This document shows positions 5,931 to 13,760 of a stretch of 15,686 nt of DNA, one piece after another. The number at the start of each line of letters is the position of its first letter. Within the stretch, counting starts at the first letter, position 1. Under the pieces are notes generated by a model. The model was not told the origin of the DNA. It ran no database searches and worked only from the letters and a program-made list of their open reading frames with translations. The position numbers and the translations under genes were made by a program. This DNA comes from Candidatus Segetimicrobium genomatis (GTDB lineage Bacteria; Sysuimicrobiota; Sysuimicrobiia; Sysuimicrobiales; Segetimicrobiaceae): assembly GCA_005882445.1 (NCBI GenBank), contig VBAN01000010.1:1-15686 (forward strand). The letters run 5' to 3'.

Positions 5931-7291
5931 GTCCCCGGACCACGCTCAGCCTGGCGGTCCTCCTCGCGCTCGTCGTCGGCTACATCTACCTCGTCGACCG
6001 TCCGCAGGCGCAGCGCGCCGAGCACGCCAAGCGCCTCATCCAGCTCTCGAGCGCGGACATCACCACGATCGCGCTGGTGTCCGCCAAGGGCGAGGTCGGG
6101 TTGTCCCGCCGGGATGCGGCGCACTGGGACGTGACGCGCCCGGTGCACGTCCCCGCGGCCGCCTTCGCCGTGAACAGCCTGCTCGACACGGTCACGGGCG
6201 TCGTGCCGCAGCGGACGCTCGGCTCGGCGGGGAATCTCGGGGAGTTCGGCCTGGACAAGCCCGCCGCGCAGATCACGCTGGGGACCGCCCGGGGGCAGAC
6301 CGTCACCATCGAAATCGGCAAGCCCTCCACGGTGGGGACCTCGTCCTACGCGCGGGTGCAGCCGGGGGGGACGATCTACCAGATCGACACCTCGACCAAG
6401 GACGTCCTCGCCAAGTCTGCGACCGACCTTCGTCAGAAGACGGTGGCCGATTTTGCGAACGCGGACGTGCAGAAGGTCCGGATCGTCTCGCCGGCCGGAA
6501 CGCTCGCCGTGGACCGGCTCGGGCCCGACCGGTGGCAGATCGAAGGGCCGCACGCGTGGCCGGCGGACGACTTCAAGATCACGGACCTGTTCTTCCCGCT
6601 CACCACGTCGGAGGCCAAGGTGTTTCACGACGGCGCGACCGCGCTGGCTCCCTACGGGCTGGACCATCCCGCGGTGACCGTTGATCTGACGCTGCGGGAT
6701 CGGCCGGAGCCGCTGCGCATCCTCCTGAACCAGCGGCAAAAGATCACCTACGCCACGGTGCCGGGGACCCCGACGGTCCTGGAACTGGACGCCTCGGTCC
6801 AGGGCAAGCTGGCCCCGGAGACGCTCTCGCTCGTCAGCCGGCGCGTCCTCCCGTACAACGCCCAGGACCTGACGAGCGTCGCCTGGCGGCGCGGCCGGCA
6901 GGTGCTGGACGTCCGCCGGCAGGGGCCCGGATTCACGGGCGGGGGCTTGTCGGACGGCGACATCTCCAGCATGTTCTCGGCGATCAACCTGCTGGACGCC
7001 GACCGCGTCGAACCGCTCTCCGCTGCTCCTGCGGGCGGTCCAGCCTTCGAGATCCAAACCGACGGCGCGTCGGATGCGAAGTTCCTGGTGCAGATGTACC
7101 GGGAGGCGAAGGGCGGGTGGCTGGCCGCGGACCCCGCGCTCGCCCTCCAGTATCACCTGACCGCCACCGCCTTTGACGGACTGCCAAGCTCGGTGAAGAC
7201 CTTCCTCGGCCTCGTGCCGCCGCCGGCACCGGCCCCCAAGCCGCAGCAGGCCCCCAAGCCGCCGCCGAAGGCTCCGCCGAAGTCCAAGTAA
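5927..7291 (+). CDS. DUF4340 membrane-anchored protein of the Gld-type operon
   Basis: This 454-residue protein starts at a GTG that overlaps the previous stop, behind GGAGGAAG (5914-5921). An N-terminal membrane anchor (residues 6-23, LSLAVLLALVVGYIYLVD) leads to a large extracytoplasmic part. The repeated beta-rich pattern, with EFGLDKPAAQITLGTARGQTVTIEIGKP and later PYGLDHPAVTVDLTLRDRPEPLRILL, is the DUF4340 signature. The C-terminus is a Pro/Ala/Lys tail (about residues 425-454, PAPAPKPQQAPKPPPKAPPK). DUF4340 proteins usually follow GldG-like genes and are thought to belong to the same envelope complex; no activity is established. It is the last gene of the operon, facing the convergent glycosyltransferase. 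Confidence 0.9.
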   Translation: MSPRTTLSLAVLLALVVGYIYLVDRPQAQRAEHAKRLIQLSSADITTIALVSAKGEVGLSRRDAAHWDVTRPVHVPAAAFAVNSLLDTVTGVVPQRTLGSAGNLGEFGLDKPAAQITLGTARGQTVTIEIGKPSTVGTSSYARVQPGGTIYQIDTSTKDVLAKSATDLRQKTVADFANADVQKVRIVSPAGTLAVDRLGPDRWQIEGPHAWPADDFKITDLFFPLTTSEAKVFHDGATALAPYGLDHPAVTVDLTLRDRPEPLRILLNQRQKITYATVPGTPTVLELDASVQGKLAPETLSLVSRRVLPYNAQDLTSVAWRRGRQVLDVRRQGPGFTGGGLSDGDISSMFSAINLLDADRVEPLSAAPAGGPAFEIQTDGASDAKFLVQMYREAKGGWLAADPALALQYHLTATAFDGLPSSVKTFLGLVPPPAPAPKPQQAPKPPPKAPPKSK

Positions 7292-7307
7292 ACCGCCGTC
7301 TAGGTCA

Positions 7308-7329
7308 GGGGCGCCGCAGATCTCGCCCC
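7308..7329. terminator. Weak hairpin between convergent genes
   Basis: GGGGCG (7308-7313) pairs with CGCCCC (7324-7329) around a 10-base loop in the 54-bp gap between the DUF4340 and glycosyltransferase stops. It sits where a bidirectional terminator would be expected, but no T-run is present on either side. Confidence 0.3.
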
Positions 7330-7345
7330 CGCGCGCCTTCGCGCC

Positions 7346-9040
7346 TTACGGACGCGCCGCTGCGCTCGGCCCGCGCTCTCCCGGGGCGTCCGGAGCGCGA
7401 TCTCCGTGCACGCCGTCTCTGGGCGGGGGAAAGTTGCCGACGAGGACCAGATCATCGGGGGCCGTCATGACGATCGCAGGCGCAGGGACATCGGGCAGCG
7501 CCGGCAGGTCCCGTCGGGGGACGACCGCGAGGACGGGACCGCGCCGCCACGCGTCGATGATGCCGTCGCGATTCAAGAACTCCACCGGCCCGGTGATGTA
7601 GTAGTCGGCCAGTTCGTTGAAGCTGCCCTGGATCAGCACGCGGGCCCGCCCGCCGGCCGGCTGCGCGCCCGCCGCCTGAATCTGGTTGATGGTTCTCGCC
7701 AGTGGCCGCCAAGGCGAGATCTGGTCCCAGATGCGGGCGAGCGCCGTCATGGCCAGACCGTACGACACGAGCGTCATCGCGGCCAGCAGGACGATCCCCG
7801 TCCGCGGACGGCCGCGGAACGCCGCGAGGGCATAGGCGGCCAGTCCCGCGGCGAGGGTCGGGATGAACGTCCAAAAGAGCAGCGAGTACCGCGCCGACTC
7901 CGCGGGAAACTTCCAGAACGGCACCACCATAACCAGGCCCACCAGCGGCAGCGCGGCCGCGAGCGAAGCCACGGCGGCCGGTCTCGCCAGATCGGCCCTC
8001 CCCACCACGCGGCCGGCGAGCACCGCGAGCGGAGGAAGGACGGGGAGGATGTAGCGGCTCGCTTTGTCTCCGGGCGAGAGCGAGAGGAACCCCAGCACGG
8101 CGAGCGCCCAGAGCGTGCAGACCCACGGGACCCGCTCCCGGGCGCGCCTCGCGGCCCATCCCTCTCGGAGCGCGGGCCAGAGCCAGCCGGTCCACGGCAA
8201 GAACCCCAACGGGACCAGCAGCGCGTAGGCCCCCAGCCCGGCCCACCAGGGCACCACGGTCGGCGCCGCCTGCACCTGGCGAAAAAATCGTCCCACCCCG
8301 AGCGTGCCGCCGAGGAAGAACGTGTTCACGAACGGCGCGCCCTGGCGCGCGGCGCCGATGACGAACCAGGGGGCGGCCACCAGCAGCAGCACGAGCGCCG
8401 CGAACGCGGCCTCAGGGACGGCGCGCCGGGGCAGCGGAGGCCGGTCGACCAGCAGGCGGGCGCCCACGATCAGGACGGGCATCAGCAGCCCGGCGAGGCC
8501 GATCGAGAGCACCGCCAGCGCCACCGCGAGCCCCGCCAGGGCGGCCGCGCGAAGACCGCCCTTCTCCTCCCACCGCAGGTACCAGTAGACGGCCAGGGTG
8601 ACGAAGAGCGCGAGCGGGATGTGCTGCTCGGGGACGAGGCTTTGATAGAAGAACTGCATCGACGTGAGGAGGATGAGCGCCGAGAGGGCGGCCTGCTGCG
8701 GAGGCAGCGCGAGACGAGCCAGCGCGTAGGTGGCCCCGAGCGTGCCGGCGGCCAGGGCGGTGTGCCAGGCCCGCAGACCCCACTCCGCGGTGCCGAACGC
8801 GGTCATCGAGAGGCTCATCAGCCAGAAGGTCAGAGGGGGTTTGTCCACCACCGGCATGGTGCTGTGATGGAGGGTCAGCCAGCTCCCGGAGGCCAGGATG
8901 TTTTTGGCGATCTTCCCGTAGAGGGCGGTGACCCCATCGGTGAGGGGCAGCGGCATTCCCGCGAGCAGGAGGATGATCCCCGCCGCGAGGAGCCAGACCG
9001 TCCACGCAGCGGAGGACCAACGCTCATGATCGGCGCGCAC
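7346..9040 (-). CDS. Polytopic glycosyltransferase, GT39/ArnT-like
   Basis: This 564-residue membrane protein probably transfers a sugar from a polyprenyl-phosphate donor to an envelope acceptor on the outer side of the membrane. About ten to twelve hydrophobic segments span residues 11-430. The first loop carries the family layout: an acidic residue (Asp35 in PLTDGVTALYGKIAKNILASG), then WLTLHHSTMPVVDKPPLTFWL (54-74), which matches the W..P......y.DKPPL.yW motif of ArnT and PMT-like enzymes. The usual DE pair is reduced to a single Asp here. A soluble C-terminal part (about 440-564) ends in a Pro/Arg-rich tail. The GTG at 9040 has no convincing ribosome-binding site. Its neighbour is a divergent secreted phosphodiester glycosidase, which suggests work on the same surface glycan. 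The acceptor cannot be told from sequence. Confidence 0.88.
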   Translation of the reverse strand: MRADHERWSSAAWTVWLLAAGIILLLAGMPLPLTDGVTALYGKIAKNILASGSWLTLHHSTMPVVDKPPLTFWLMSLSMTAFGTAEWGLRAWHTALAAGTLGATYALARLALPPQQAALSALILLTSMQFFYQSLVPEQHIPLALFVTLAVYWYLRWEEKGGLRAAALAGLAVALAVLSIGLAGLLMPVLIVGARLLVDRPPLPRRAVPEAAFAALVLLLVAAPWFVIGAARQGAPFVNTFFLGGTLGVGRFFRQVQAAPTVVPWWAGLGAYALLVPLGFLPWTGWLWPALREGWAARRARERVPWVCTLWALAVLGFLSLSPGDKASRYILPVLPPLAVLAGRVVGRADLARPAAVASLAAALPLVGLVMVVPFWKFPAESARYSLLFWTFIPTLAAGLAAYALAAFRGRPRTGIVLLAAMTLVSYGLAMTALARIWDQISPWRPLARTINQIQAAGAQPAGGRARVLIQGSFNELADYYITGPVEFLNRDGIIDAWRRGPVLAVVPRRDLPALPDVPAPAIVMTAPDDLVLVGNFPPPRDGVHGDRAPDAPGERGPSAAARP

Positions 9041-9176
9041 TGCTCGGCGCTTCGTCGGGCGGCGGCCGGTCTCCTGTGCAGCGCAGGCCGCGGCAATGCA
9101 GGACGCGCCCGCGCCGCGGCGAATTATCGGATCGAGCCTTCAAGTGACGCAGACATCACAGCATCGGACGGTCGCG

Positions 9177-11432
9177 ATGACCCCAAACAGAAGCCGCCGC
9201 CTCCTCAGTTGGTTGGTGCTCGTGGCGCTGCTCCTTTTGGCCGGGCGCGGCCTGGCGCAGACCGCGCCGATTCACTGGCCTCAGGTGCTGTCGTCTTCGG
9301 GGTTCACGGTCCCGGTGGCCTCGGGCGTGTTCTACAGCCATTTCGGCGTCATCACCTCCGATGGGCCGCTCGACATCCACCACCTTCGCATCGACCTCAG
9401 CAACCCCACGGTGCGCGTCGGCGTCGGGCTCGCCCACGACCAGCTGATGAGCCCGGACGAGCCGGTGTCTTCCATGGTGCTCCGCAGCGGCGCGATCGCG
9501 GGGATCAACGGCGACTACTTCGATATCCACGAATCCGGGATGCCGCTGAACATCCTTGTGCGGGACGGGCAACTGCTCCGCAGCCCGTGGCGGTTCGTGG
9601 CGCTGGCGATTACGAAAGACGGCACAGCCCGCATCGCCCGATTCCGCTGGACCGGAACGGTCGCGCTCACCGAGACGGGAGAGACCCGCCCGCTCGAGGG
9701 TTTCAACAGCAGCCTGCCCCAGGACGGGATCGCCGCGCTCTCCGACGTCCGCGGGTTCGGCGCGCCGCCTCCCGACCCGGGCAAGCGCCAGACGGTCGTG
9801 GAACTGACGCCGGCCGGCGATACCACCCAGGTCCTCGTCAAGCCGGACTCGGTCACGCCGCTCTCCGCCCCGTCCGTCAACGACTCGGGACGCTACTTTG
9901 TGAAGCAGGTCTGGCCGCAGCAGGCGTTCTACGCGCCCATCCCTCAGGACGAGGTCATCCTCGTCGGCCGCGGCGGCGGCGCAGACTGGCTCGCCAGCAA
10001 ATTCCTGGCCGGAATGATCGTCAAGGTGAACTTCACGACCGATCCCGACTGGCGGGATCTCGTCGGCGCGATCGGCGGCGGGCCGGTGCTGGTCAAGGAC
10101 GGCCGCATCGTCGAGGATCCGGATCCACCCGCGCCGCAAGAGCGCGACAGACGCCACCCGGTGATCGCCGCCGGCATCTCGCACGACGGCCGCACGCTGA
10201 CGATCGTGGAGGTGGACGGCCGCCAGCCAAACCTGAGCATCGGGCTCACCCGGCCCGAGCTCGCCGCGTACATGCAGTGGCTCGGCGCCTATCAGGCCAT
10301 GGCGTTCGACAGCGGAGGATCGGCCACCGTGGTCGCCCGGCTTCCAGGGCTTCCCGCCCCGGCCGTGGTCAACTCGCCCTCCGACGGCCGGGAGCGCCCG
10401 GTCGCGAACGCGCTCCTGATCCACAGCACCTCCGTCCCCGGGCCGGCCGTGAAGCTCCTGGTGAATGCGAACCAGCCCCTTCGGCTCTTTGCCGGGGCGA
10501 CGCTGACGCTGCGGACGATTGGCATCGATGCGTACGGCAATCCGGTTCCGCCGCCCGAACCCCTCCAGGTCTCGTCGACCACCCCGGCCGTCACGATCTC
10601 CGGCGGGACGGTGGCGGCGGGGCCGGCCCCAGGGGAGGGTGTGCTGCACGTGCAGAGCGGGGCGGCGGCGGGGACCGCGCGAGTGTTCGTCGTCAACCAT
10701 ATTCAGCGGCTCGTGGTGAGCCCGGATGCGGTCAGCCTCGTTCCGGGCGCCGGGTGGAACTTCTCCTTCGCCGGGGAAGACGCCACGGGGAACCAGGTCG
10801 CGCTGCCCAACGCCGCCGGGACGTGGGTGGTGAACCCGCCGTGGCTCGGGACCTTCTCAGGCCCCGGCGAGTTTGTCGCCGGAGAGCAGATCGGGACCGG
10901 CATGATCGATGTGCGCATCGGCGGAGCGGCCGATCAGGTCCGCGTGGCCATCGGGAACACCGCCCGGCCGGTCACCCAGTTCGACCGCGGCGATTGGACA
11001 TTTCGAGGCGACCCCGACACCGTGACGGGCTCGGTCGCCCAGGTGACGACGCCGAGCCATCAGCACCGTCCGTCCGCGCAGCTGGCGTTTCGCCTCGACG
11101 GCGCCTCGGTCCGGGCGGCGTACCTGCTGACGCGCCTGGGCATCGCGGGCAATCCCGCGGCGATCACGCTCTGGGTGTACGGGGATGGGAGCGGCGTGTG
11201 GCTGCGGGGGACCTATGAGCAATCCAGCGGCCCTCCCGGAGCCGTCACGTTTGCGCGCCGGGTGACCTGGCAGGGCTGGCGGTCCGTGACGGCCCAACTG
11301 CCGCCGGGGCTCAACTATCCGATCACCTGGACCTCGTTCTATGTCGCCGAGACCGATCCGGATCGCGCGCCGCACGGCGTGGTCTACCTGAACAGCCCTC
11401 GCGCCATCTACCCGCAGAGCGCACACAAGTAA
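9177..11432 (+). CDS. Secreted phosphodiester glycosidase (NAGPA family) with C-terminal accessory domains
   Basis: This 751-residue protein has a clear signal peptide (residues 1-28, MTPNRSRRLLSWLVLVALLL then GRGLAQ). The catalytic domain belongs to the family of human uncovering enzyme NAGPA, which removes GlcNAc from phosphodiester-linked sugars; bacterial members act on cell-wall or exopolysaccharide phosphodiesters. Family motifs are seen in order: AGINGDYFD (108-116), VGAIGGGPVLVKDGR (296-310), HPVIAAGISHDGRTLTIVEVDGR (327-349), AMAFDSGGSATVV (374-386) and NSPSDGRERPVANALLIHS (399-417). An insert at about 195-285 has IPQDEVILVGRGGGADWL, a beta element of the family. After 420, two Ig-like segments are followed by a beta-sandwich (about 610-751) like carbohydrate-binding modules. 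I chose the ATG at 9177 for the signal peptide; an in-frame ATG at 9096 would add 27 residues before it. Confidence 0.9.
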   Translation: MTPNRSRRLLSWLVLVALLLLAGRGLAQTAPIHWPQVLSSSGFTVPVASGVFYSHFGVITSDGPLDIHHLRIDLSNPTVRVGVGLAHDQLMSPDEPVSSMVLRSGAIAGINGDYFDIHESGMPLNILVRDGQLLRSPWRFVALAITKDGTARIARFRWTGTVALTETGETRPLEGFNSSLPQDGIAALSDVRGFGAPPPDPGKRQTVVELTPAGDTTQVLVKPDSVTPLSAPSVNDSGRYFVKQVWPQQAFYAPIPQDEVILVGRGGGADWLASKFLAGMIVKVNFTTDPDWRDLVGAIGGGPVLVKDGRIVEDPDPPAPQERDRRHPVIAAGISHDGRTLTIVEVDGRQPNLSIGLTRPELAAYMQWLGAYQAMAFDSGGSATVVARLPGLPAPAVVNSPSDGRERPVANALLIHSTSVPGPAVKLLVNANQPLRLFAGATLTLRTIGIDAYGNPVPPPEPLQVSSTTPAVTISGGTVAAGPAPGEGVLHVQSGAAAGTARVFVVNHIQRLVVSPDAVSLVPGAGWNFSFAGEDATGNQVALPNAAGTWVVNPPWLGTFSGPGEFVAGEQIGTGMIDVRIGGAADQVRVAIGNTARPVTQFDRGDWTFRGDPDTVTGSVAQVTTPSHQHRPSAQLAFRLDGASVRAAYLLTRLGIAGNPAAITLWVYGDGSGVWLRGTYEQSSGPPGAVTFARRVTWQGWRSVTAQLPPGLNYPITWTSFYVAETDPDRAPHGVVYLNSPRAIYPQSAHK

Positions 11433-11438
11433 CGCGAT

Positions 11439-11459
11439 CGAGGGCCGCAGGGGCCCTCG
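11439..11459 (+). terminator. Hairpin after the phosphodiester glycosidase gene
   Basis: CGAGGGCC (11439-11446) pairs perfectly with GGCCCTCG (11452-11459) around a 5-base loop, six bases after the stop. There is no T-run, so it may be a weak terminator or an mRNA 3'-end stabiliser. Confidence 0.5.
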
Positions 11460-11545
11460 TGCCGTCCGGCGAATACTCTCGGCCTGCCGCGCGTCTATCG
11501 AGATCGCAATCATGGCAATTACAGAAGTGTGAGGACATCCCTCAT

Positions 11546-13657
11546 ATGACCCGACTGCTCATCCCCGTCGTCGCCGTGCTCGTGCTGGCACTGACGTGGC
11601 CGCCCGCGCCTGCGTCCTCCACGCCGGAGGACGACCTCGTCAAGGCGGTCGACGCCTACAGCCAGGGCCGCCTGCCGCAGGCCCGCGCGCTGCTGGACTC
11701 GCTCGCCCGCGACCGCGGCCCGATGGGCGGCCGCGCGGGATACCTGCTCGGGGTGATCGATCTCCAACAGGAAAAATTCAATTGGGCAATGACCGCGTTC
11801 GAACAGGCGGCGGCGAAGCTGCCCGTTCTTGCGGATCATGCGATCTATTACCGCGCCGTCGCGGCATTTCACGCCGGGGATTACGGGCAGGCCGCCGACG
11901 GCTTCCAGGAGCTCCTGATCCGCTATCCGACGAGTTCGCTCCGCGCGGCGACCCTCTTCTGGAAAGCCGAGAGCCTGTGGGGGATCCACTCCCCGGATAC
12001 GCCGGCGGCCTTCCGTCAGTATCTGGTGGAGTCCGGCGAGATGATCCAGGGGAACCAGGGGGGACATTGGAATCAGGTCGCCCAGTGGTGGGGGCAGGGC
12101 AGCCAGAGCACCCAGAGGGCGCAGACCCAGGTGGCGCAGGCGTGGTTCGACATGGGGGAGGCGCTGGCCCAGCTCCACCGGTGGACGGAAGCGGCCGAGG
12201 CGTACCGGCGGATCCGGTGGGGCTACGAGGGCAGCCCGTTCTGGAAGGCCGCCTATGCGCGCCTCCAGGCGCTGGCCTCGTCCCATCTGCTGCCGCCCGA
12301 CACGACTCCACCCGAAGTGTTCTACCAGCGGGCGCAGGCCGACCTCGGCGGCGGCTATGTCACGGCGGCGCGCGAGGAGCTCGAGCGCATCCTCGCGATG
12401 CCGGAGGGCCAGCGGATCATCGACGATGTGCTGCTGCAGCTCGGTTCCATCGCCTACCAGCGCGGGCGCCTGGACGAGGCCGCGGGATACTTCCAGCGCG
12501 AAGTCCAGCTGCACGGTTCACGCGCAGACGACGCGCTGTACAACCTCGAGCGGATCGCCCTGCGCAGGTATCGTGAAGGCGATGCGCTGACAATCGCGAG
12601 ACAAGGATCGCGGCGCCCTCGGGCCGGCGATGGGTCTCTTCCAGGAGGCGGGCGAGCGGTTCCCACTGACCCGGTGGGGCCAGCGGGCATTGTTTGCGGT
12701 CGGCTGGGTCCAGTTCCGCTCCCAGGAGTGGGGCCCCGCGCGCGCGACCTGGCTGCGCATGGTGCGGGAGCCCGGCGGAGAAGCCGCCCCTGCGGCCCTC
12801 TATTGGGCGGCCCGCGCGGCCGAGGCGCAGGGGCGGTCGGACCTCGCGGCGGACGAGTACCGCCGCGTCTCCTCACAATATCCCGATTCGTATTATGGGC
12901 AGCGCGGGGCGGCCCGCATCAACATTTCTCTCCGGGCCGCCGTGATCCCGCTCGGAGACCCGCCCGCGGGCGAAGTTCCCGCGTACGACGGATACGTTGA
13001 GCTCGAAGCGCTCGCGCAGATCGACGATGCCACGACCGAGTTGAAGGCCGCCGCCGAGTCGGCGCCCCCAAAGTACCGGCAGGCCCTCGGCGCCCTGCTC
13101 AGCCAGCGGTACGCGCAGCAGGGGGACGTCAGGCAGGGGATCGCGATGGCCGAGCAGGTCCGCGACGGCCTCGGCGGCGCGGGGCGGGGACTGGGCGGGG
13201 ACTGCCGCTCATCCTCTGGCAGGCGCTGTATCCGCAGGCGTTCTGGGAGGCCATCAGCGGCGCCTCCACGCGCACCGGAGTCGATCCGTACCTGATCGCC
13301 GGGCTGATCCGCGAGGAGAGCCGGTTCGAGCCCAAGGCCGTCTCCGGCGCCAGCGCCTACGGCCTGATGCAGCTGGTGCCGGTGACCGCGAGGAGCGCGG
13401 CCCGGCACGCGGGGATGCCGCCGCCCGGTCCGGGCGGGCTCACCGATCCACAGACGAACGTCATGCTGGGGACCGTCGTGCTCCAGGAACTCCTGCAGCG
13501 GTACAACCGGGTGGACCTCGCCCTCGCCGCCTACAACGCCGGGCCCGATATCGTCAGGAGCTGGCAGGTCCGCCGCGGGGGCTTCGACCCCGACGCGTTT
13601 GTCGAGGAGATATACCGGTGGCTGTACCGGGACGGCCATCCCTCCCCGACCCCCTAG
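11546..13657 (+). pseudogene. TPR-SLT lytic transglycosylase, broken by two frameshifts
   Basis: This would be an exported peptidoglycan lytic transglycosylase built like Slt70: signal peptide (MTRLLIPVVAVLVLALTWPP), a long stack of TPR-like helices and a C-terminal SLT domain. The ATG at 11546 has GAGGAC upstream. The frame runs to about 12598, with LTIAR as its last plausible residues. Family sequence then continues in the next frame (DRGALGPAMGLFQEAGERFP and on) from about 12600 to 13190. After an exact 11-bp tandem repeat (13182-13203) it returns to the first frame with LPLILWQALYPQAFWEAISG. The SLT domain is otherwise complete: GLIREESRFEPKA with the catalytic Glu codon at 13316-13318, SAYGLMQLVP, and LALAAYNAGP near the end. 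Stop is TAG 13655-13657. If the lesions are real, the natural product has a scrambled end and no catalytic domain. Confidence 0.88.
13182..13203 (+). repeat. Exact 11-bp tandem duplication causing a frameshift
   Basis: GGGCGGGGACT occurs twice back to back (13182-13192 and 13193-13203) inside the lytic transglycosylase gene. Eleven bases shift the frame by two. With one copy removed, the upstream frame reads RGLPLILWQALYP directly into the SLT domain, so the duplication is the lesion. Slippage or a sequencing/assembly error in a G-rich run would both explain it. Confidence 0.85.
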
Positions 13658-13760
13658 AGACGAGCCCGGCACCGCCGCAGGACCGGAACCTCAAGACGGC
13701 GTAAGCATCGCTGGGGGCCGCCATCGCAACCCTTGGGCGGCAGTCTGGGGAGGGAGATCC

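Noticed and set aside
9096..9176. Earlier in-frame ATG for the phosphodiester glycosidase
   Set aside because: The added 27 residues are polar and would bury the signal peptide, so the ATG at 9177 fits better.
7406..11218. A 1270-codon open frame on the plus strand
   Set aside because: It runs antisense to the glycosyltransferase gene and then out of frame through the phosphodiester glycosidase gene. Its product is rich in Arg, Gly, Gln and Pro with no domain, as expected for a shadow frame in GC-rich DNA.
12589..12604. GACAA repeated 11 bases apart at the first TPR-SLT lesion, looking like a second 11-bp duplication
   Set aside because: Removing one 11-base unit does not place the downstream family sequence in frame, and the two units differ beyond the first five bases.
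11546..13657. Programmed ribosomal frameshifting in the TPR-SLT gene
   Set aside because: There is no slippery heptamer at the first site, and the second is fully explained by an exact tandem duplication.
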